In this document: positions 8,978 to 18,239 of the stretch, piece after piece
How positions within the stretch are numbered: position 1 is the first letter of the stretch
Layout of the letters: the number at the start of each line of letters is the position of its first letter
Assembly: GCF_023701945.1 (NCBI RefSeq)
Contig: NZ_JABAEF010000008.1
Span: forward strand, 186,001 to 250,000
Direction of reading: 5' to 3'
From: Rhizobium sp. CG5
GTDB taxonomy: Bacteria; Pseudomonadota; Alphaproteobacteria; Rhizobiales; Rhizobiaceae
Length of the DNA: 64,000 nt
Notes under the pieces: model-generated
Databases searched by the model: none
Told to the model about the DNA's origin: nothing
Seen by the model: only the letters and a program-made list of their open reading frames with translations
Translations under genes and position numbers: made by a program

Positions 8978-9925
8978 ATGACAGTCATACCCTTCGCTGC
9001 GCGCCTGGTGCTAGCCCTCACGGCTGCGTTGGCGCCTGTCGTTCATGCGAATGGCCAGGAAGCCTTCAAGACATTCAAGCAGCTCGACAGCACGGCGAAG
9101 ATGCCGAAGCTCAATGCCTTTTCTCCGAGCCTCCCCGGGGCCGCAAGCCCCTCACAGAGCCAGAGCATCACCTTCGAGGCGCGGCTGACCAGTGATGGCG
9201 AGCCCATGCAGCAGGGTCTGTCGTGGCGCGTGTTCAGCCCCATTCCTTCGGCCGATGGCAAGCTGCCGCTTTTGGCGAGCGCCGAAGGCGGGACGGCCGA
9301 TTTCCAGCTGGTGCCGGGCGACTATTTCGTCAATGTCTCGTTCGGCCGGGCCGGTGCGACCAAGAAGCTGTCGATCCCCAAGGACGGCACGCTCGACAAG
9401 CAGGTGATGGTGCTGGATGCCGGCGGCATGGTGCTGAATGCCGTCTCGGGACCCGACACGCGCATTCCGCCGGCCAACCTGAAATTCAAGATCTATTCCT
9501 CGGAAGTCCTCGACGACGGCGAACGCGGCCTTGTCATGGACGACGTCAAGGCCAATACCATCGTCCGGCTCAATTCGGGCACCTATCACATCGTCTCCGA
9601 ATATGGCGAGGTCAATGCCGTGGTGCGCGCCGACATCAAGGTCGAAGCCGGCAAGCTGACCGAGGCGACCATCCAGCATCGCGCCTCGCAGATCAATCTG
9701 AAGCTGGTGTCCGAACATGGCGGCGAAGCGATCGCCGACACGGCCTGGTCGGTCCTGACCTCGGCAGGCGATATCGTCGCGGAAAGCGTCAGCGCCTTTC
9801 CCACCATGGTGCTGGCCGAAGGCGGCTATACCGCCATCGCCCGCAACAAGGACAAGATCTACCAGCAGGAGTTTACGGTGACCGCCGGTCGCAACAGCGA
9901 TGTCGAGCTGCTGCTCAACCCGTAG
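8978..9925 (+). CDS. Secreted protein with three beta-sandwich-like repeats, unknown function
   Basis: The 315-residue product has a signal peptide (hydrophobic residues 8-22, cleavage near VVHANG). Three related units of about 85 residues follow (about 62-148, 149-234, 235-315). Each contains a hydrophobic strand, then a Gly-x-Tyr turn (PGDYFVNVSFG, SGTYHIVSEYG, GGYTAIARNK), then a strand leading toward a V-x-AG or P-K-DG turn. This resembles transthyretin/Ig-like carboxypeptidase-regulatory folds. It is probably periplasmic or surface-exposed. No catalytic motif is seen and the family is not recognised. Confidence 0.55.
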   Translation: MTVIPFAARLVLALTAALAPVVHANGQEAFKTFKQLDSTAKMPKLNAFSPSLPGAASPSQSQSITFEARLTSDGEPMQQGLSWRVFSPIPSADGKLPLLASAEGGTADFQLVPGDYFVNVSFGRAGATKKLSIPKDGTLDKQVMVLDAGGMVLNAVSGPDTRIPPANLKFKIYSSEVLDDGERGLVMDDVKANTIVRLNSGTYHIVSEYGEVNAVVRADIKVEAGKLTEATIQHRASQINLKLVSEHGGEAIADTAWSVLTSAGDIVAESVSAFPTMVLAEGGYTAIARNKDKIYQQEFTVTAGRNSDVELLLNP

Positions 9926-9934
9926 CAGCCAGCC

Positions 9935-10777
9935 TCAGCTCACCAGCCGCAGGCTGAGTCGGCGACGTACCGGCGCCATGCAGAACACCCGGTCGTAGAG
10001 GGTGGCGAGCAGCAGCTTGCGGTCGGACTGTTTCGACATTTCGTCCCAGGTGATAACAGAGCCGATGCGCGCGGTAATCGTGCTGCCGGACAGCCGGCGG
10101 AATTCGCGGATCAGCAGCGAGATGCGCAGCGTCATCGACAGCTTGCTGGCGATGTGAAACAGCGCGCCGTTCTGGCCTTCGAAATAGACCGGAATGACAT
10201 TGGCCTTGGCGGCCTGGATGAGTTTTGCCGGAAAGATCTTCCACGGCAGGTCCTGGGCACGGCCGAAACCCTTCTTCGCCGTCGCCACGCCGCCGGCCGG
10301 AAAGACGATGACGGTGACGCCTTCTTTCAGCAGCCGCACCGCTTCATGGCGGGTCTGCATGTTGACGGCCAGCGCCTCCTTGGTCTCCTCGAAGGAGACG
10401 GGCAGCGAATAGGGCAGGATTTCCGGCACTTTCAGCAATTCGTTGTTGATCAGCACGCGGAACGGGCGACCAAGCTCTTCCGCCATGGCCAGAACGGCAA
10501 TGCCGTCGCCAATGCCGAACGGATGGTTGGCGATGATCACCAGCGGACCGTCGGGCAGATTGGCCGGCGGCCATTGGCCCTGCAGGTCGAGGCGAACGTC
10601 GATCAGGTCCAGCATCTTGCCGAAAATGCGTTCGGTCTTGCCGACGATATCATTGCGCCAGATATCGTAGAGCCGGGCATAGCGATCACGGCCGGACAGG
10701 CCTTCGATCGAACGGATGAACCAGCGCTTCAGGCGGGGATCCCGCTCGTTGGCATAGGAAAGCTCTTTGAAACGCAT
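9935..10777 (-). CDS. Lysophospholipid acyltransferase-like (PlsC/OlsB-related) protein
   Basis: The 280-residue protein carries an acyltransferase core. IIANHPFGIGDG near residue 85 is the variant catalytic His/Asp motif of hemolysin-like LPLAT proteins, and VIVFPAGGVAT near residue 158 is the FPxG glycerophosphate/acceptor motif. Such enzymes move acyl chains onto lysolipids, and the acceptor is not known. The start is set by a GGAGGAAG ribosome site three bases upstream of this ATG; an earlier in-frame start eight codons upstream lacks one. It is co-directional with thrS but separated from it by a hairpin. Confidence 0.7.
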   Translation of the reverse strand: MRFKELSYANERDPRLKRWFIRSIEGLSGRDRYARLYDIWRNDIVGKTERIFGKMLDLIDVRLDLQGQWPPANLPDGPLVIIANHPFGIGDGIAVLAMAEELGRPFRVLINNELLKVPEILPYSLPVSFEETKEALAVNMQTRHEAVRLLKEGVTVIVFPAGGVATAKKGFGRAQDLPWKIFPAKLIQAAKANVIPVYFEGQNGALFHIASKLSMTLRISLLIREFRRLSGSTITARIGSVITWDEMSKQSDRKLLLATLYDRVFCMAPVRRRLSLRLVS

Positions 10778-10850
10778 GGTCTTCCTCCGGCAGTCCGGCA
10801 TTGTCCACCGGAGCGATATATCAGAGACATGACACGGATGTGACGGATTG

Positions 10851-10881
10851 TTGACAGGGCCTGTCTGGCAGGCCCTGTCAA
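10851..10881 (-). terminator. thrS terminator hairpin
   Basis: A perfect 13-bp stem (TTGACAGGGCCTG with its complement) and a 5-base loop begin eleven bases beyond the thrS stop. No U-run follows on the minus strand, so termination is likely but not certain. Confidence 0.6.
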
Positions 10882-10891
10882 GGGTGGACGA

Positions 10892-12880
10892 TCAGGCGCG
10901 GGCGGCGGCCTTTCGGGCAGCCTTGCGCTTCAGGTCCGGCGGCGTTGCTTCTGCCAAGAGGCTGGAAACGGCGTCATCCAGCGACATCGGCGTCTGGTCC
11001 TGCGAGCCGAGACGGCGGATATTGACCGTGCGTTCCTCGGCTTCGCGCTTGCCGCAGACGATGATCACCGGAACCTTGGTCACCGAATGTTCGCGGACCT
11101 TGTAGTTGATCTTCTCGTTGCGGAAGTCGGTCTCGACCTGGAGACCGGCCTCGCGCAGGGCTTCGGCCACTTCGCGGCCATAGTCGTCGGCCTCGGAGGT
11201 GATCGTCGCCACCACGACCTGCAGGGGCGCCACCCAGAGCGGCATATGGCCGGCAAAGTTCTCGATCAGGATGCCGAGAAAACGCTCCATCGAGCCGCAG
11301 ATGGCGCGGTGGATCATCACCGGCTGGGTCTTTTCCGAGTTCTGGTCGATATAGAAGGCGCCGAAGCGTTCCGGCAGGTTGAAGTCGACCTGGGTCGTGC
11401 CGCACTGCCATTCGCGGCCAATGGCATCCTTCAGGGTATATTCGAACTTCGGACCGTAGAAGGCGCCCTCGCCCGGCAGGATGCCGGTCTTGATGCGGCC
11501 GCCCGACTGCTCCTCGATGGTCTTCAGAACCTCCAGCATCACGCCTTCGGCGCGATCCCATAGCTCGTCGGAACCGACCCGCTTGTCAGGGCGCGTCGAC
11601 AGCTTGACGACAACCTCGGCGAAGCCGAAATCCTCGTAGACCGACAGGATCAGGTCGTTGATGCGCAGGCATTCGGCCGCCATCTGCTCTTCGGTGCAGA
11701 ACACATGGGCGTCGTCCTGCGTGAAGCCACGCACGCGCATCAGGCCATGCAGGGCGCCCGAGGGCTCGTAGCGATGCACATTGCCGAACTCGGCCAGACG
11801 CACCGGCAGCTCGCGATAGGACTTCAGGCCATGCTTGAAGATCTGCACGTGACCGGGGCAGTTCATCGGCTTCAGCGCAAAGACGCGCTCGTCGTCGGTG
11901 TCGTCACCGGCAACCGTCACCTTGAACATGTTGTCGCGGTACCAGCCCCAGTGGCCCGAGGTTTCCCACAGCGACTTGTCCAGCACCTGCGGCGCGTTGA
12001 CCTCCTGATAGGTGCCTTCCAGGCGACGGCGCATATAGGCGACCAGCGTCTGGAAAATGCGCCAGCCCTTGCCGTGCCAGAACACGACGCCCGGACCCTC
12101 TTCCTGGAAATGGAACAGGTCCATTTCGCGGCCGAGCTTGCGGTGGTCGCGCTTTTCGGCTTCGGCCAGCAGATGCAGGTAATTGTCGAGCTGCTCCTGC
12201 TCGGCAAAGGCCGTGCCGTAGATGCGGGTCAGCATCGGATTGTTGCTATCGCCGCGCCAGTAAGCGCCGGCCACCTTCATCAGCTTGAAGGCCGTGCCGA
12301 TCTGGCCCGTGGAGGCCATATGCGGGCCACGGCAGAGGTCGAACCAGTCGCCCTGATAATAGATCTTCAGGTCCTGGTCCTCGGGAATGGCATCGACCAG
12401 CTCGACCTTGTAGGCCTCGCCCTTGGCGGCAAAGACCTCGCGCGCCTTGTTGCGCGGCCAGATCTCCTTGGTGAAGGGCTTGTTGCGCTGGATGATCTCC
12501 TTCATGCGCTTTTCGATCTTCGGCAGATCTTCCGGCGTGAAGGGCTCGTTCTTGGCGAAGTCGTAGTAGAAGCCGTTTTCGATGACCGGGCCGATCGTCA
12601 CCTGGGTGCCGGGCCACAGTTCCTGCACGGCTTCCGCCATCACATGGGCGGCGTCGTGGCGGATCAGCTCCAGCGCGCGGCCATCGGTGCGCGTGACGAT
12701 TTCGAGCGTGCCGGAGGTCACCGGATCGGACAGGTCGCGCAGCTGGCCGTCGAGCGCGATCGCCACGGCCTTCTTGGCCAGCGACTTCGAGATCGATTCG
12801 GCAACATCGCGCCCGGTCGTGCCGGCGTCGTAAACGCGGACGGAGCCGTCGGGAAATGTAAGGGAAATGGCTTCAGACAT
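10892..12880 (-). CDS. thrS: Threonine-tRNA ligase
   Basis: A 662-residue class II aminoacyl-tRNA synthetase that charges tRNA-Thr in the cytoplasm. The order is complete: N-terminal TGS domain ([15 protein letters not shown]), editing domain ([11 protein letters not shown] and the YDF motif region), catalytic core with motif 2 ([21 protein letters not shown]) and the zinc-binding MNCPGH, motif 3 ([17 protein letters not shown]), then the anticodon-binding domain. The ATG is chosen for its AAGGAGA ribosome site; a TTG or similar start nine codons earlier has none. The tail is unusually basic ([11 protein letters not shown]). It lies last in a run behind iscU-like, yidD and DUF2267 genes. Confidence 0.97.
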   Translation of the reverse strand: MSEAISLTFPDGSVRVYDAGTTGRDVAESISKSLAKKAVAIALDGQLRDLSDPVTSGTLEIVTRTDGRALELIRHDAAHVMAEAVQELWPGTQVTIGPVIENGFYYDFAKNEPFTPEDLPKIEKRMKEIIQRNKPFTKEIWPRNKAREVFAAKGEAYKVELVDAIPEDQDLKIYYQGDWFDLCRGPHMASTGQIGTAFKLMKVAGAYWRGDSNNPMLTRIYGTAFAEQEQLDNYLHLLAEAEKRDHRKLGREMDLFHFQEEGPGVVFWHGKGWRIFQTLVAYMRRRLEGTYQEVNAPQVLDKSLWETSGHWGWYRDNMFKVTVAGDDTDDERVFALKPMNCPGHVQIFKHGLKSYRELPVRLAEFGNVHRYEPSGALHGLMRVRGFTQDDAHVFCTEEQMAAECLRINDLILSVYEDFGFAEVVVKLSTRPDKRVGSDELWDRAEGVMLEVLKTIEEQSGGRIKTGILPGEGAFYGPKFEYTLKDAIGREWQCGTTQVDFNLPERFGAFYIDQNSEKTQPVMIHRAICGSMERFLGILIENFAGHMPLWVAPLQVVVATITSEADDYGREVAEALREAGLQVETDFRNEKINYKVREHSVTKVPVIIVCGKREAEERTVNIRRLGSQDQTPMSLDDAVSSLLAEATPPDLKRKAARKAAARA

Positions 12881-12994
12881 GGGTCTCTCCTTATCCAGTC
12901 CCGCCAACCAATGCGGGTGGTAAAAATGGCCGGCGCAGGGGCACGGTCGTGAACGGGCGGGTGATAGTGCGAAATGCGCCGGGAGTAAAGAATT

Positions 12995-13426
12995 TTAGCG
13001 GGTGGCGGGCACCTGCCAGAAATCGCGCGCGCCTTGCGGCAATTGCGACAGCGCCCGCTCGAACGCCGCGGCATCGACATGGCGACGGAGAGCCGCTGCG
13101 ACGTCGCGGATGGCGGTCTCCGTCGACAGATTGTGATTGTGACGCAGCGCCTTGACCTCCAGCATCATCTCGCTTTCGCTCAAAAAGGGTCGGCGTTCCT
13201 CCGCGATATCCCAGTCGCTGACGAAAATCGCCCTGAGCACCGGCGGCAGGACACCGGCAAAGGCAATCGCCTGTTCGATCGTCAACCGCCGGCGAAAGAC
13301 CTGCAACACCGCCTGCAGCATGGTATAGGCCTGGTGGGAGGTCCGCAGCATCGAGATGGCCTTCAAATCCTCCATGAACCGGTCGAAATCGACCGAGGCC
13401 TGACGATACTCCATGGGCATTGGCAT
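12995..13426 (-). CDS. DUF2267 domain protein
   Basis: A 143-residue alpha-helical protein. SHQAYTMLQAVLQVFRRRLT followed by a LPPVLRAIFVSDWD segment matches the DUF2267 pattern (paired helices with a conserved LP...RxxxxxxW). The function of the family is not established. Three closely spaced ATGs (codons 1, 3 and 5) make the exact start uncertain. Its start lies three bases after the yidD stop codon, so it is in the same transcript. Confidence 0.65.
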   Translation of the reverse strand: MPMPMEYRQASVDFDRFMEDLKAISMLRTSHQAYTMLQAVLQVFRRRLTIEQAIAFAGVLPPVLRAIFVSDWDIAEERRPFLSESEMMLEVKALRHNHNLSTETAIRDVAAALRRHVDAAAFERALSQLPQGARDFWQVPATR

Positions 13427-13429
13427 GCT

Positions 13430-13813
13430 CTACCTGTCGATCTGGCTGCGATGCAGCCCTGCTTTCCAATAGCGCCACGGCGCCCACCAGCGATAACGCG
13501 CCTCCAGCGTCTCCGGCACCGGGTCATAACCCCAGGTTCCGCCCGGCCCGCAGCGGCCGACCCGGAACAGGGTCAGAAACCCGCCCGCCCACAGCCCATG
13601 CCGCGCCACGGCCTCATAGCCATATTCGGAACAGGTCGGCATATGGCGGCAGGAATTGCCGATGAAGCCGGACAAAGTCAGCTGGTAGAGGCGGATCAGG
13701 CCCATGCCGAGCAGCCGGTCGGGCGTCTTGCGAAACGGGCCGGGATAATTGCGGGATCGGGACTTCGGCTGGTCGGGCGGATGGGAACCCTCGCAACCCG
13801 GATTGTCGCACAT
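13430..13813 (-). CDS. yidD: Membrane protein insertion efficiency factor YidD
   Basis: The 127-residue protein shows the YidD signature LIRLYQLTLSGFIGNSCRHMPTCSEYGYEA in its order, continuing to GLWAGGFLTLFRVGRCGPGG with the conserved Cys residues. YidD assists YidC in inserting inner-membrane proteins from the cytoplasmic face. The charged N-terminal extension (residues 1-35, with two Cys) is usual in rhizobial members. In most bacteria yidD sits by rnpA/yidC; here it lies between an iscU-like and a DUF2267 gene with gaps of three bases on both sides. Confidence 0.92.
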   Translation of the reverse strand: MCDNPGCEGSHPPDQPKSRSRNYPGPFRKTPDRLLGMGLIRLYQLTLSGFIGNSCRHMPTCSEYGYEAVARHGLWAGGFLTLFRVGRCGPGGTWGYDPVPETLEARYRWWAPWRYWKAGLHRSQIDR

Positions 13814-13816
13814 GGC

Positions 13817-14266
13817 CTAGCCTGCCGCAGCGACGGCAGCGCTCTTCACGCCGATCTGGTCGAGACAGTCGACCACGGCATCGAAGGTCAGCATGGTCGA
13901 GGCGTGGCGGGCCTTGTAGTCCTTGACGGGTTTCAGGTAGCGCATGTCCTCGAAGCGGCCGGACGGTCCCTCGCCGTCGGATTTTAGCATGGCCAGCATG
14001 TCTTCGCGCGCCTGGCGGATCTCGGCGGCGGTGGCGCCGACGACGTGGCGGGCCATGACCGACGACGAGGCCTGGCCGAGCGCGCAGGCCTTCACCACAT
14101 GGGAAAAATCGGAAATCCGCTCACCGTCCGTTTTCAGAAAGACCTTGACCCGCGAACCGCACAGTTTCGAGTGCTTCTCGGACACCGCATCGGCATTCCC
14201 AAGACTGCCAATACGCTCGATATTGCCGGCGAATTCCAGAATTCTGCTGTTGTAGATGTCGTCCAT
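13817..14266 (-). CDS. IscU/NifU-like Fe-S cluster scaffold protein
   Basis: A 149-residue scaffold-fold protein. [22 protein letters not shown] followed by [13 protein letters not shown] matches the first two conserved Cys regions of IscU/SufU-type proteins, with a third Cys in FDAVVDCL near the C-terminus. Such proteins accept sulphur from a desulphurase and hold nascent clusters. The first motif is CGS, not the standard CGD, a substitution of the Asp that modulates cluster stability; it may be a specialised or non-catalytic scaffold. The ATG start is preceded by GGAG twelve bases upstream; a TTG six codons earlier is the alternative. First gene of the iscU-like/yidD/DUF2267 run. Confidence 0.75.
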   Translation of the reverse strand: MDDIYNSRILEFAGNIERIGSLGNADAVSEKHSKLCGSRVKVFLKTDGERISDFSHVVKACALGQASSSVMARHVVGATAAEIRQAREDMLAMLKSDGEGPSGRFEDMRYLKPVKDYKARHASTMLTFDAVVDCLDQIGVKSAAVAAAG

Positions 14267-14356
14267 GGTCAAAAGACACTCCAAGGGTCATGTCAGGTCG
14301 TTGCCGATCGAGGCGATTATCGTCGCCGGCGCAACACTCTGTCGCGCCATCCTTTC

Positions 14357-14386
14357 TTCACAGGCGGCAAAACCGATCTATATAAG
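14357..14386 (+). promoter_or_regulatory. Candidate sigma-70 type promoter for folE
   Basis: TTCACA and TATATAAG are separated by 16 bases, in an AT-richer stretch about 180 bases upstream of folE. This is the best -35/-10 pair seen by eye in the gap. The match is moderate and the transcript start is unmapped. Confidence 0.3.
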
Positions 14387-14560
14387 AGACCGTATTATAG
14401 AATAAGTGGTGCTGCGGTTCAAAGAGATCAACGGTGTCCACGACCGTTTGATGCACCCTCAAGAAGGATTGGGCTTGCCAAGATGAGCCGAGTTGCGCAT
14501 TTACAGGCTAGAAACGCCAAACAGACACGTTCTAAGGTCGATGACCTGGAGGCCAAGGGC

Positions 14561-15166
14561 ATGGATGCCATCGTGAAGAAGTTGCCGCAAGACACCGCCA
14601 AGCCGAGCCGCGAAGAGGCCGAGGCCGCCGTGCGGGTACTGCTGCGCTGGGCCGGCGACGATCCGCAGCGCGAAGGTCTGCTCGACACGCCGAAGCGGGT
14701 CGCCAAGGCCTATGAGGAGCTGTTTTCCGGCTACGGTGCCGATATCGATGACGTGCTCGGCACGACGTTCGAAGAGGTGGCCGGCTATGACGACATGGTG
14801 CTGGTGCGCGATATTCCGTTCTTTTCCCATTGCGAGCACCACATGCTGCCGGTGATCGGCAAGGCCCATGTCGGCTATCTGCCGGACGGCCGCGTTCTCG
14901 GCCTGTCGAAGATCGCCCGCATCGTCGAGGTCTTCGGTCGGCGCCTGCAGACCCAGGAAGCGATGACGGCGCAGATTGCCATGGCGATCGACGAAAGCCT
15001 GGCGCCGCGCGGCGTTGCCGTGTTCATCGAGGCCGAACATATGTGCATGGCAATGCGCGGCGTGCAGAAATCCGGCTCGACGACGCTGACGACGACGTTC
15101 ACCGGCTCGTTCAAGGACAATGCCACCGAGCAGGTCCGCTTCATGTCCATGGTTCGCGGCCGCTAA
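14561..15166 (+). CDS. folE: GTP cyclohydrolase I (FolE type IA)
   Basis: This 201-residue enzyme converts GTP to 7,8-dihydroneopterin triphosphate, the first step of folate synthesis. Zinc ligands are visible as Cys91 and His94 (FFSHCEHHM) and Cys162 ([10 protein letters not shown]). The [16 protein letters not shown] and [14 protein letters not shown] segments are standard. The start giving MDAIVKKLP is chosen because GGAGG lies eight bases upstream and homologues begin here; an ATG 26 codons upstream in the same frame would give 227 residues. hisI follows after 31 bases. Confidence 0.95.
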   Translation: MDAIVKKLPQDTAKPSREEAEAAVRVLLRWAGDDPQREGLLDTPKRVAKAYEELFSGYGADIDDVLGTTFEEVAGYDDMVLVRDIPFFSHCEHHMLPVIGKAHVGYLPDGRVLGLSKIARIVEVFGRRLQTQEAMTAQIAMAIDESLAPRGVAVFIEAEHMCMAMRGVQKSGSTTLTTTFTGSFKDNATEQVRFMSMVRGR

Positions 15167-15197
15167 ACGGTCGCCCACACTTTCGGAACCCCTTCGC

Positions 15198-15659
15198 ATG
15201 GCCATCACCTTTCAAGCCCCGCCCGCCGACAGCCATGCCCTGGAAGCTGCGGGCGGCTTCACGCCGAAATTTGACGCCAACGGTTTGCTGACGGCTGTTG
15301 TCACCGACAGCCGCGACGGCGAATTGCTGATGGTCGCCCATATGAATGCCGAGGCGCTGTCGCTGACGCTTGAGACCGGCATTGCGCACTATTTCAGCCG
15401 CTCGCGCGCAAAGATCTGGAAAAAGGGTGAGACCTCCGGCAATCTGCAGACGGTGGTGGAAATCCGCACCGACTGCGATCAGGATGCCATCTGGCTCAAG
15501 GTCGAGGTCGCCGGCCATGACGCCACCTGCCACACCGGCCGGCGATCCTGCTTCTATCGGCGCGTCGTCACCGATGATGGACAGGCCCGCCTTGAAATAA
15601 CCGACAATCACCGGCATTTCGATCCTGAAGCCGTTTATACCGACAAACCCGAAAAATAA
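15198..15659 (+). CDS. hisI: Phosphoribosyl-AMP cyclohydrolase
   Basis: A 153-residue stand-alone PRA-CH that opens the adenine ring of phosphoribosyl-AMP in histidine synthesis. Metal ligands are in the DCDQD motif (Asp92, Cys93, Asp94, Asp96), and the paired Cys111 and Cys118 ([11 protein letters not shown]) bind zinc. The [19 protein letters not shown] motif binds substrate. There is no HisE fusion, which is usual for rhizobia. It is co-directional with folE, with a 31-base gap, and may be cotranscribed. Confidence 0.96.
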   Translation: MAITFQAPPADSHALEAAGGFTPKFDANGLLTAVVTDSRDGELLMVAHMNAEALSLTLETGIAHYFSRSRAKIWKKGETSGNLQTVVEIRTDCDQDAIWLKVEVAGHDATCHTGRRSCFYRRVVTDDGQARLEITDNHRHFDPEAVYTDKPEK

Positions 15660-15767
15660 GCGTCTGCTCATTTATTGGACGACTCCCGGCAGGCGCTAAA
15701 CGAATTCGTAAGCATCTGATGGTTTGATGATGTACTGGGAGTCGTTCAGCCAAAAAGGGTACGCAAT

Positions 15768-16727
15768 ATGCTGAACTGGAGTTTGAAGGGTCATGCTGCT
15801 GCGGCGCCGACGGCGCCCAAGGGCGAAACGCCGCTGAAAACCATTCTGCCTCCTGAAACGGCCCAGACACCTCCCCTCAAGACCAAGATCGCTTTGGCCC
15901 TCGGCGGCGGTGCTGCCCGCGGTTGGGCGCATATCGGCGTGCTGCGGGCGCTGGATGAAGAAGGCGTCGAAGTCGGCATGATCGCCGGCACCTCAATCGG
16001 CGCCCTGGTCGGCGGCTGTTACCTGGCCGGCAAGCTGGACGAACTCGAAGTTTTCGCGCGCTCGCTGACCATGCGCCGCATCGCCTCGCTGCTCGACCTG
16101 ACGATCGGTGGCGGCGGGCTTCTGGGCGGCATGCGGCTGACCAAGCGCATGCAGGAACATCTCGAAGGCCTCAATATCGAGGATCTGCCGCGCCCCTTCG
16201 TGGCGGTGGCGTCCGAACTGCATAGCGGCCACGAAGTCTGGATCGACGGCGGCAACCTGGTGACGGCGCTGCGCGCATCTTACGCCCTGCCCGGCATCTT
16301 CGAGCCGGTGCGCTGCAACAACCGCACGCTGGTCGACGGCGCCCTGGTCAATCCGGTGCCGGTCTCCGTGTGCCGCTCCTACGAGCAGCCGCTGGTGATG
16401 GCGGTCAACCTGCACTACGACCTCTACGGCCGCTCGGCCGTGGTCAAGCACAAGGCCAGCAACCTTGGAATGATCGATGACACGCCGCGCTCGCAAGGGC
16501 GACTCGGCATGACCGGGGTGATGGTGCAGTCGTTCAACATCATCCAGGACCGCATCTCGCGGGCGCGGCTGGCCGGCGATCCGCCGGATCTGGCGCTGCA
16601 TCCGCGCGTCAACGATATCGGCCTGTCGGAATTCCACCGGGCCGGTGAAGCGATCGACCGCGGTTATGACGAGGCCAAGGCAAAGATCGCCGAACTGCGC
16701 CGCATGCAGGACGCCTATATGCGTTGA
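15768..16727 (+). CDS. Patatin-like phospholipase (RssA/NTE-type)
   Basis: A 319-residue serine hydrolase with the patatin dyad. The oxyanion loop is GGGAARGWAHIGVL (residues 46-59), the nucleophile Ser76 is in GTSIGAL, and Asp190 is in LVDGALVNP. Residues 1-40 are Pro/Ala/Thr-rich and have no clear signal peptide. Members cleave acyl chains from phospholipids or lysophospholipids, probably at the inner membrane. A nine-base inverted repeat (ACGACTCCC and its complement, 49 bases apart) lies in the leader between hisI and this gene. A short terminator hairpin follows the stop. Confidence 0.88.
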   Translation: MLNWSLKGHAAAAPTAPKGETPLKTILPPETAQTPPLKTKIALALGGGAARGWAHIGVLRALDEEGVEVGMIAGTSIGALVGGCYLAGKLDELEVFARSLTMRRIASLLDLTIGGGGLLGGMRLTKRMQEHLEGLNIEDLPRPFVAVASELHSGHEVWIDGGNLVTALRASYALPGIFEPVRCNNRTLVDGALVNPVPVSVCRSYEQPLVMAVNLHYDLYGRSAVVKHKASNLGMIDDTPRSQGRLGMTGVMVQSFNIIQDRISRARLAGDPPDLALHPRVNDIGLSEFHRAGEAIDRGYDEAKAKIAELRRMQDAYMR

Positions 16728-16730
16728 GCC

Positions 16731-16749
16731 GAGCGGCTTTGCGCCGCTC
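16731..16749 (+). terminator. Hairpin after the patatin gene
   Basis: GAGCGGC pairs with GCCGCTC around a five-base TTTGC loop, three bases after the stop codon. No long T-run follows, so it is a weak terminator or end-stabilising stem. Confidence 0.4.
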
Positions 16750-16811
16750 AGCATCTGGCAACGCGCATCAAGCCCGATGACCGGCCGCAGGCGCGCTACG
16801 GCCGGACTGGT

Positions 16812-17246
16812 TCAGCCGGCGATATAGGCCTTGATCTGCTCGGATTCCAATTCGATCTCGCGGATGCGGGACTTCACCACGTCACCGATCGAAATAATGC
16901 CGCACAGCTTGCCGCCGCTCTCGACAGGCACGTGGCGGAAGCGCCGGGCGCTCATGACTTCCATCAATTCGTTCACGGTCGCCTCTTCCGCACAGCGATA
17001 GACATTGGCGGTCATCATGGTCGAGACCGGCTGCGACAGGCTGTCCTGGCCGCCCCGCCCGATGGCCGTGACCACGTCGCGTTCGGTGAAGATGCCGACG
17101 ATGCGGCCTTCCATGCCCACCACGACGACGGCGCCGATGCGGTTTTCCTGCAGAATCCGCGCGGCCTCCGCCAGCGTGATATTGGGACCGACGGTCACGA
17201 CGTCGCGCCCTTTTTCCTGAAGTATGCTCCTGACTGTAGCCGACAT
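16812..17246 (-). CDS. Tandem CBS-domain protein
   Basis: A 144-residue protein made only of two CBS domains (about residues 10-65 and 75-135), with the GIFTERDVVTAI and GIISIGDVVKSRI ends of each half visible. CBS pairs bind adenosine nucleotides and act as energy or ionic sensors. Without a fused effector domain, the partner is unknown. An AGGAGG ribosome site five bases before the ATG fixes the start; the apparent longer frame upstream has none. It converges on the patatin gene. Confidence 0.88.
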   Translation of the reverse strand: MSATVRSILQEKGRDVVTVGPNITLAEAARILQENRIGAVVVVGMEGRIVGIFTERDVVTAIGRGGQDSLSQPVSTMMTANVYRCAEEATVNELMEVMSARRFRHVPVESGGKLCGIISIGDVVKSRIREIELESEQIKAYIAG

Positions 17247-17389
17247 TTTATCCTCCTTCAAACGAGCCACCGCATGAACCATGCGGTCAGACCGCCGCCA
17301 CCCCTCCCGCGACGCTGGTCCGATCCCGAAATGGTGCCCTTATTTAGAAAGGAATGCAATACGAAGTCGGCGTTCTGCGATCGCCAGAA

Positions 17390-18148
17390 TCAAGCGGCTG
17401 TCGGCCTTGGCGAGCGATCGAAGAGAGAAAACAGCAGGAAGCCGAAGACGAAGCCGCCGATATGGGCATCCCAGGCGACGGCCTGAGACAGATCGCCAAA
17501 CAGCGGTAGGCCGACCGCGATTGCCACATTGCCGAACAGCCAGGCGCCGACGAAGACCAGGATCGTGCGGTCGCCAAGAGCCTCAAGGATCGACAGCCGG
17601 CGGGCTCGCAATCGGTGATCCGGCCGACGTAACTGCCGGTCGCCCCCTAAGGCAAAGCGGCAGGCGGCCCCCATCAGCGCCGAAACGACACCGGATGCGC
17701 CGATCATCAGGGTCGGCTGGCCCCAATTGACCAGCGTATGCGCCAGCGCACCGGCGGCGGACGCGGCGATCCAGAACAGGACGAAGCGTGGCCCGCCGAT
17801 ACGCCGGTAAACCGGCGTGCCGAAGGCCGCCAGCCACAGGCTGTTGAACACCAGATGCTCGATGCCGCCATGCAGCAGGGAATAGGTGACCGGCGTCCAG
17901 AGCCACTCAAAACCCTGTTCGGACAGCGGATAAACATAGCGTATCGGCGAAAAGCCGAGCGTCGTGACAAACCACTCCTCGGTTGCCGCATCCAGCAGCA
18001 GCGATTGCACGGCAAAAATGCCGGCCAGCAACAGCAGCGAGACGAGGATGCCGGTCGGCAGATTGAAGACGGGTTCGCGTTTGGGCGGCCGCGGGATCTC
18101 GTCACTCCGTCGGCTTTCGCCTTCCGGCGGCTCGGGCATGGCATTCAT
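17390..18148 (-). CDS. Rhomboid-family intramembrane serine protease
   Basis: A 252-residue membrane protein with a charged 30-residue N-terminus and about six hydrophobic segments. The catalytic Ser152 is in GASGVVSALMG and the catalytic His229 is in DAHIGGFVFGFL (HxxGxxxG). HGGIEHLVFN supplies the conserved His/Asn of helix 2. It should cleave membrane-spanning substrates in the inner membrane; no substrate is evident nearby. A charged insertion after residue 167 (GDRQLRRPDHRLRARR) breaks the usual short loop. The start is the ATG giving MNAMPEPP. Confidence 0.88.
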   Translation of the reverse strand: MNAMPEPPEGESRRSDEIPRPPKREPVFNLPTGILVSLLLLAGIFAVQSLLLDAATEEWFVTTLGFSPIRYVYPLSEQGFEWLWTPVTYSLLHGGIEHLVFNSLWLAAFGTPVYRRIGGPRFVLFWIAASAAGALAHTLVNWGQPTLMIGASGVVSALMGAACRFALGGDRQLRRPDHRLRARRLSILEALGDRTILVFVGAWLFGNVAIAVGLPLFGDLSQAVAWDAHIGGFVFGFLLFSLFDRSPRPTAA

Positions 18149-18205
18149 GATCTGTTTCTCTTTCCTGGCGGAACGCGCCAACGGGTCTTAGCGCAGGCGC
18201 ACACG

Positions 18206-18239
18206 AAAAAAAAGCCGCCCGGCTTGACCCGGACGGCTT
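18206..18239 (-). terminator. Intrinsic terminator with no annotated upstream gene
   Basis: Read on the minus strand, AAGCCGTCCGG pairs with CCGGGCGGCTT (one G-U pair) around a six-base loop and is followed by eight T. This is the most canonical intrinsic terminator in the window. Confidence 0.85.

Noticed and set aside
12881..12994. T-box or similar leader before thrS
   Set aside because: The gap is only 114 bases, no T-box core or terminator/antiterminator pair is seen, and T-boxes are not typical of this group.
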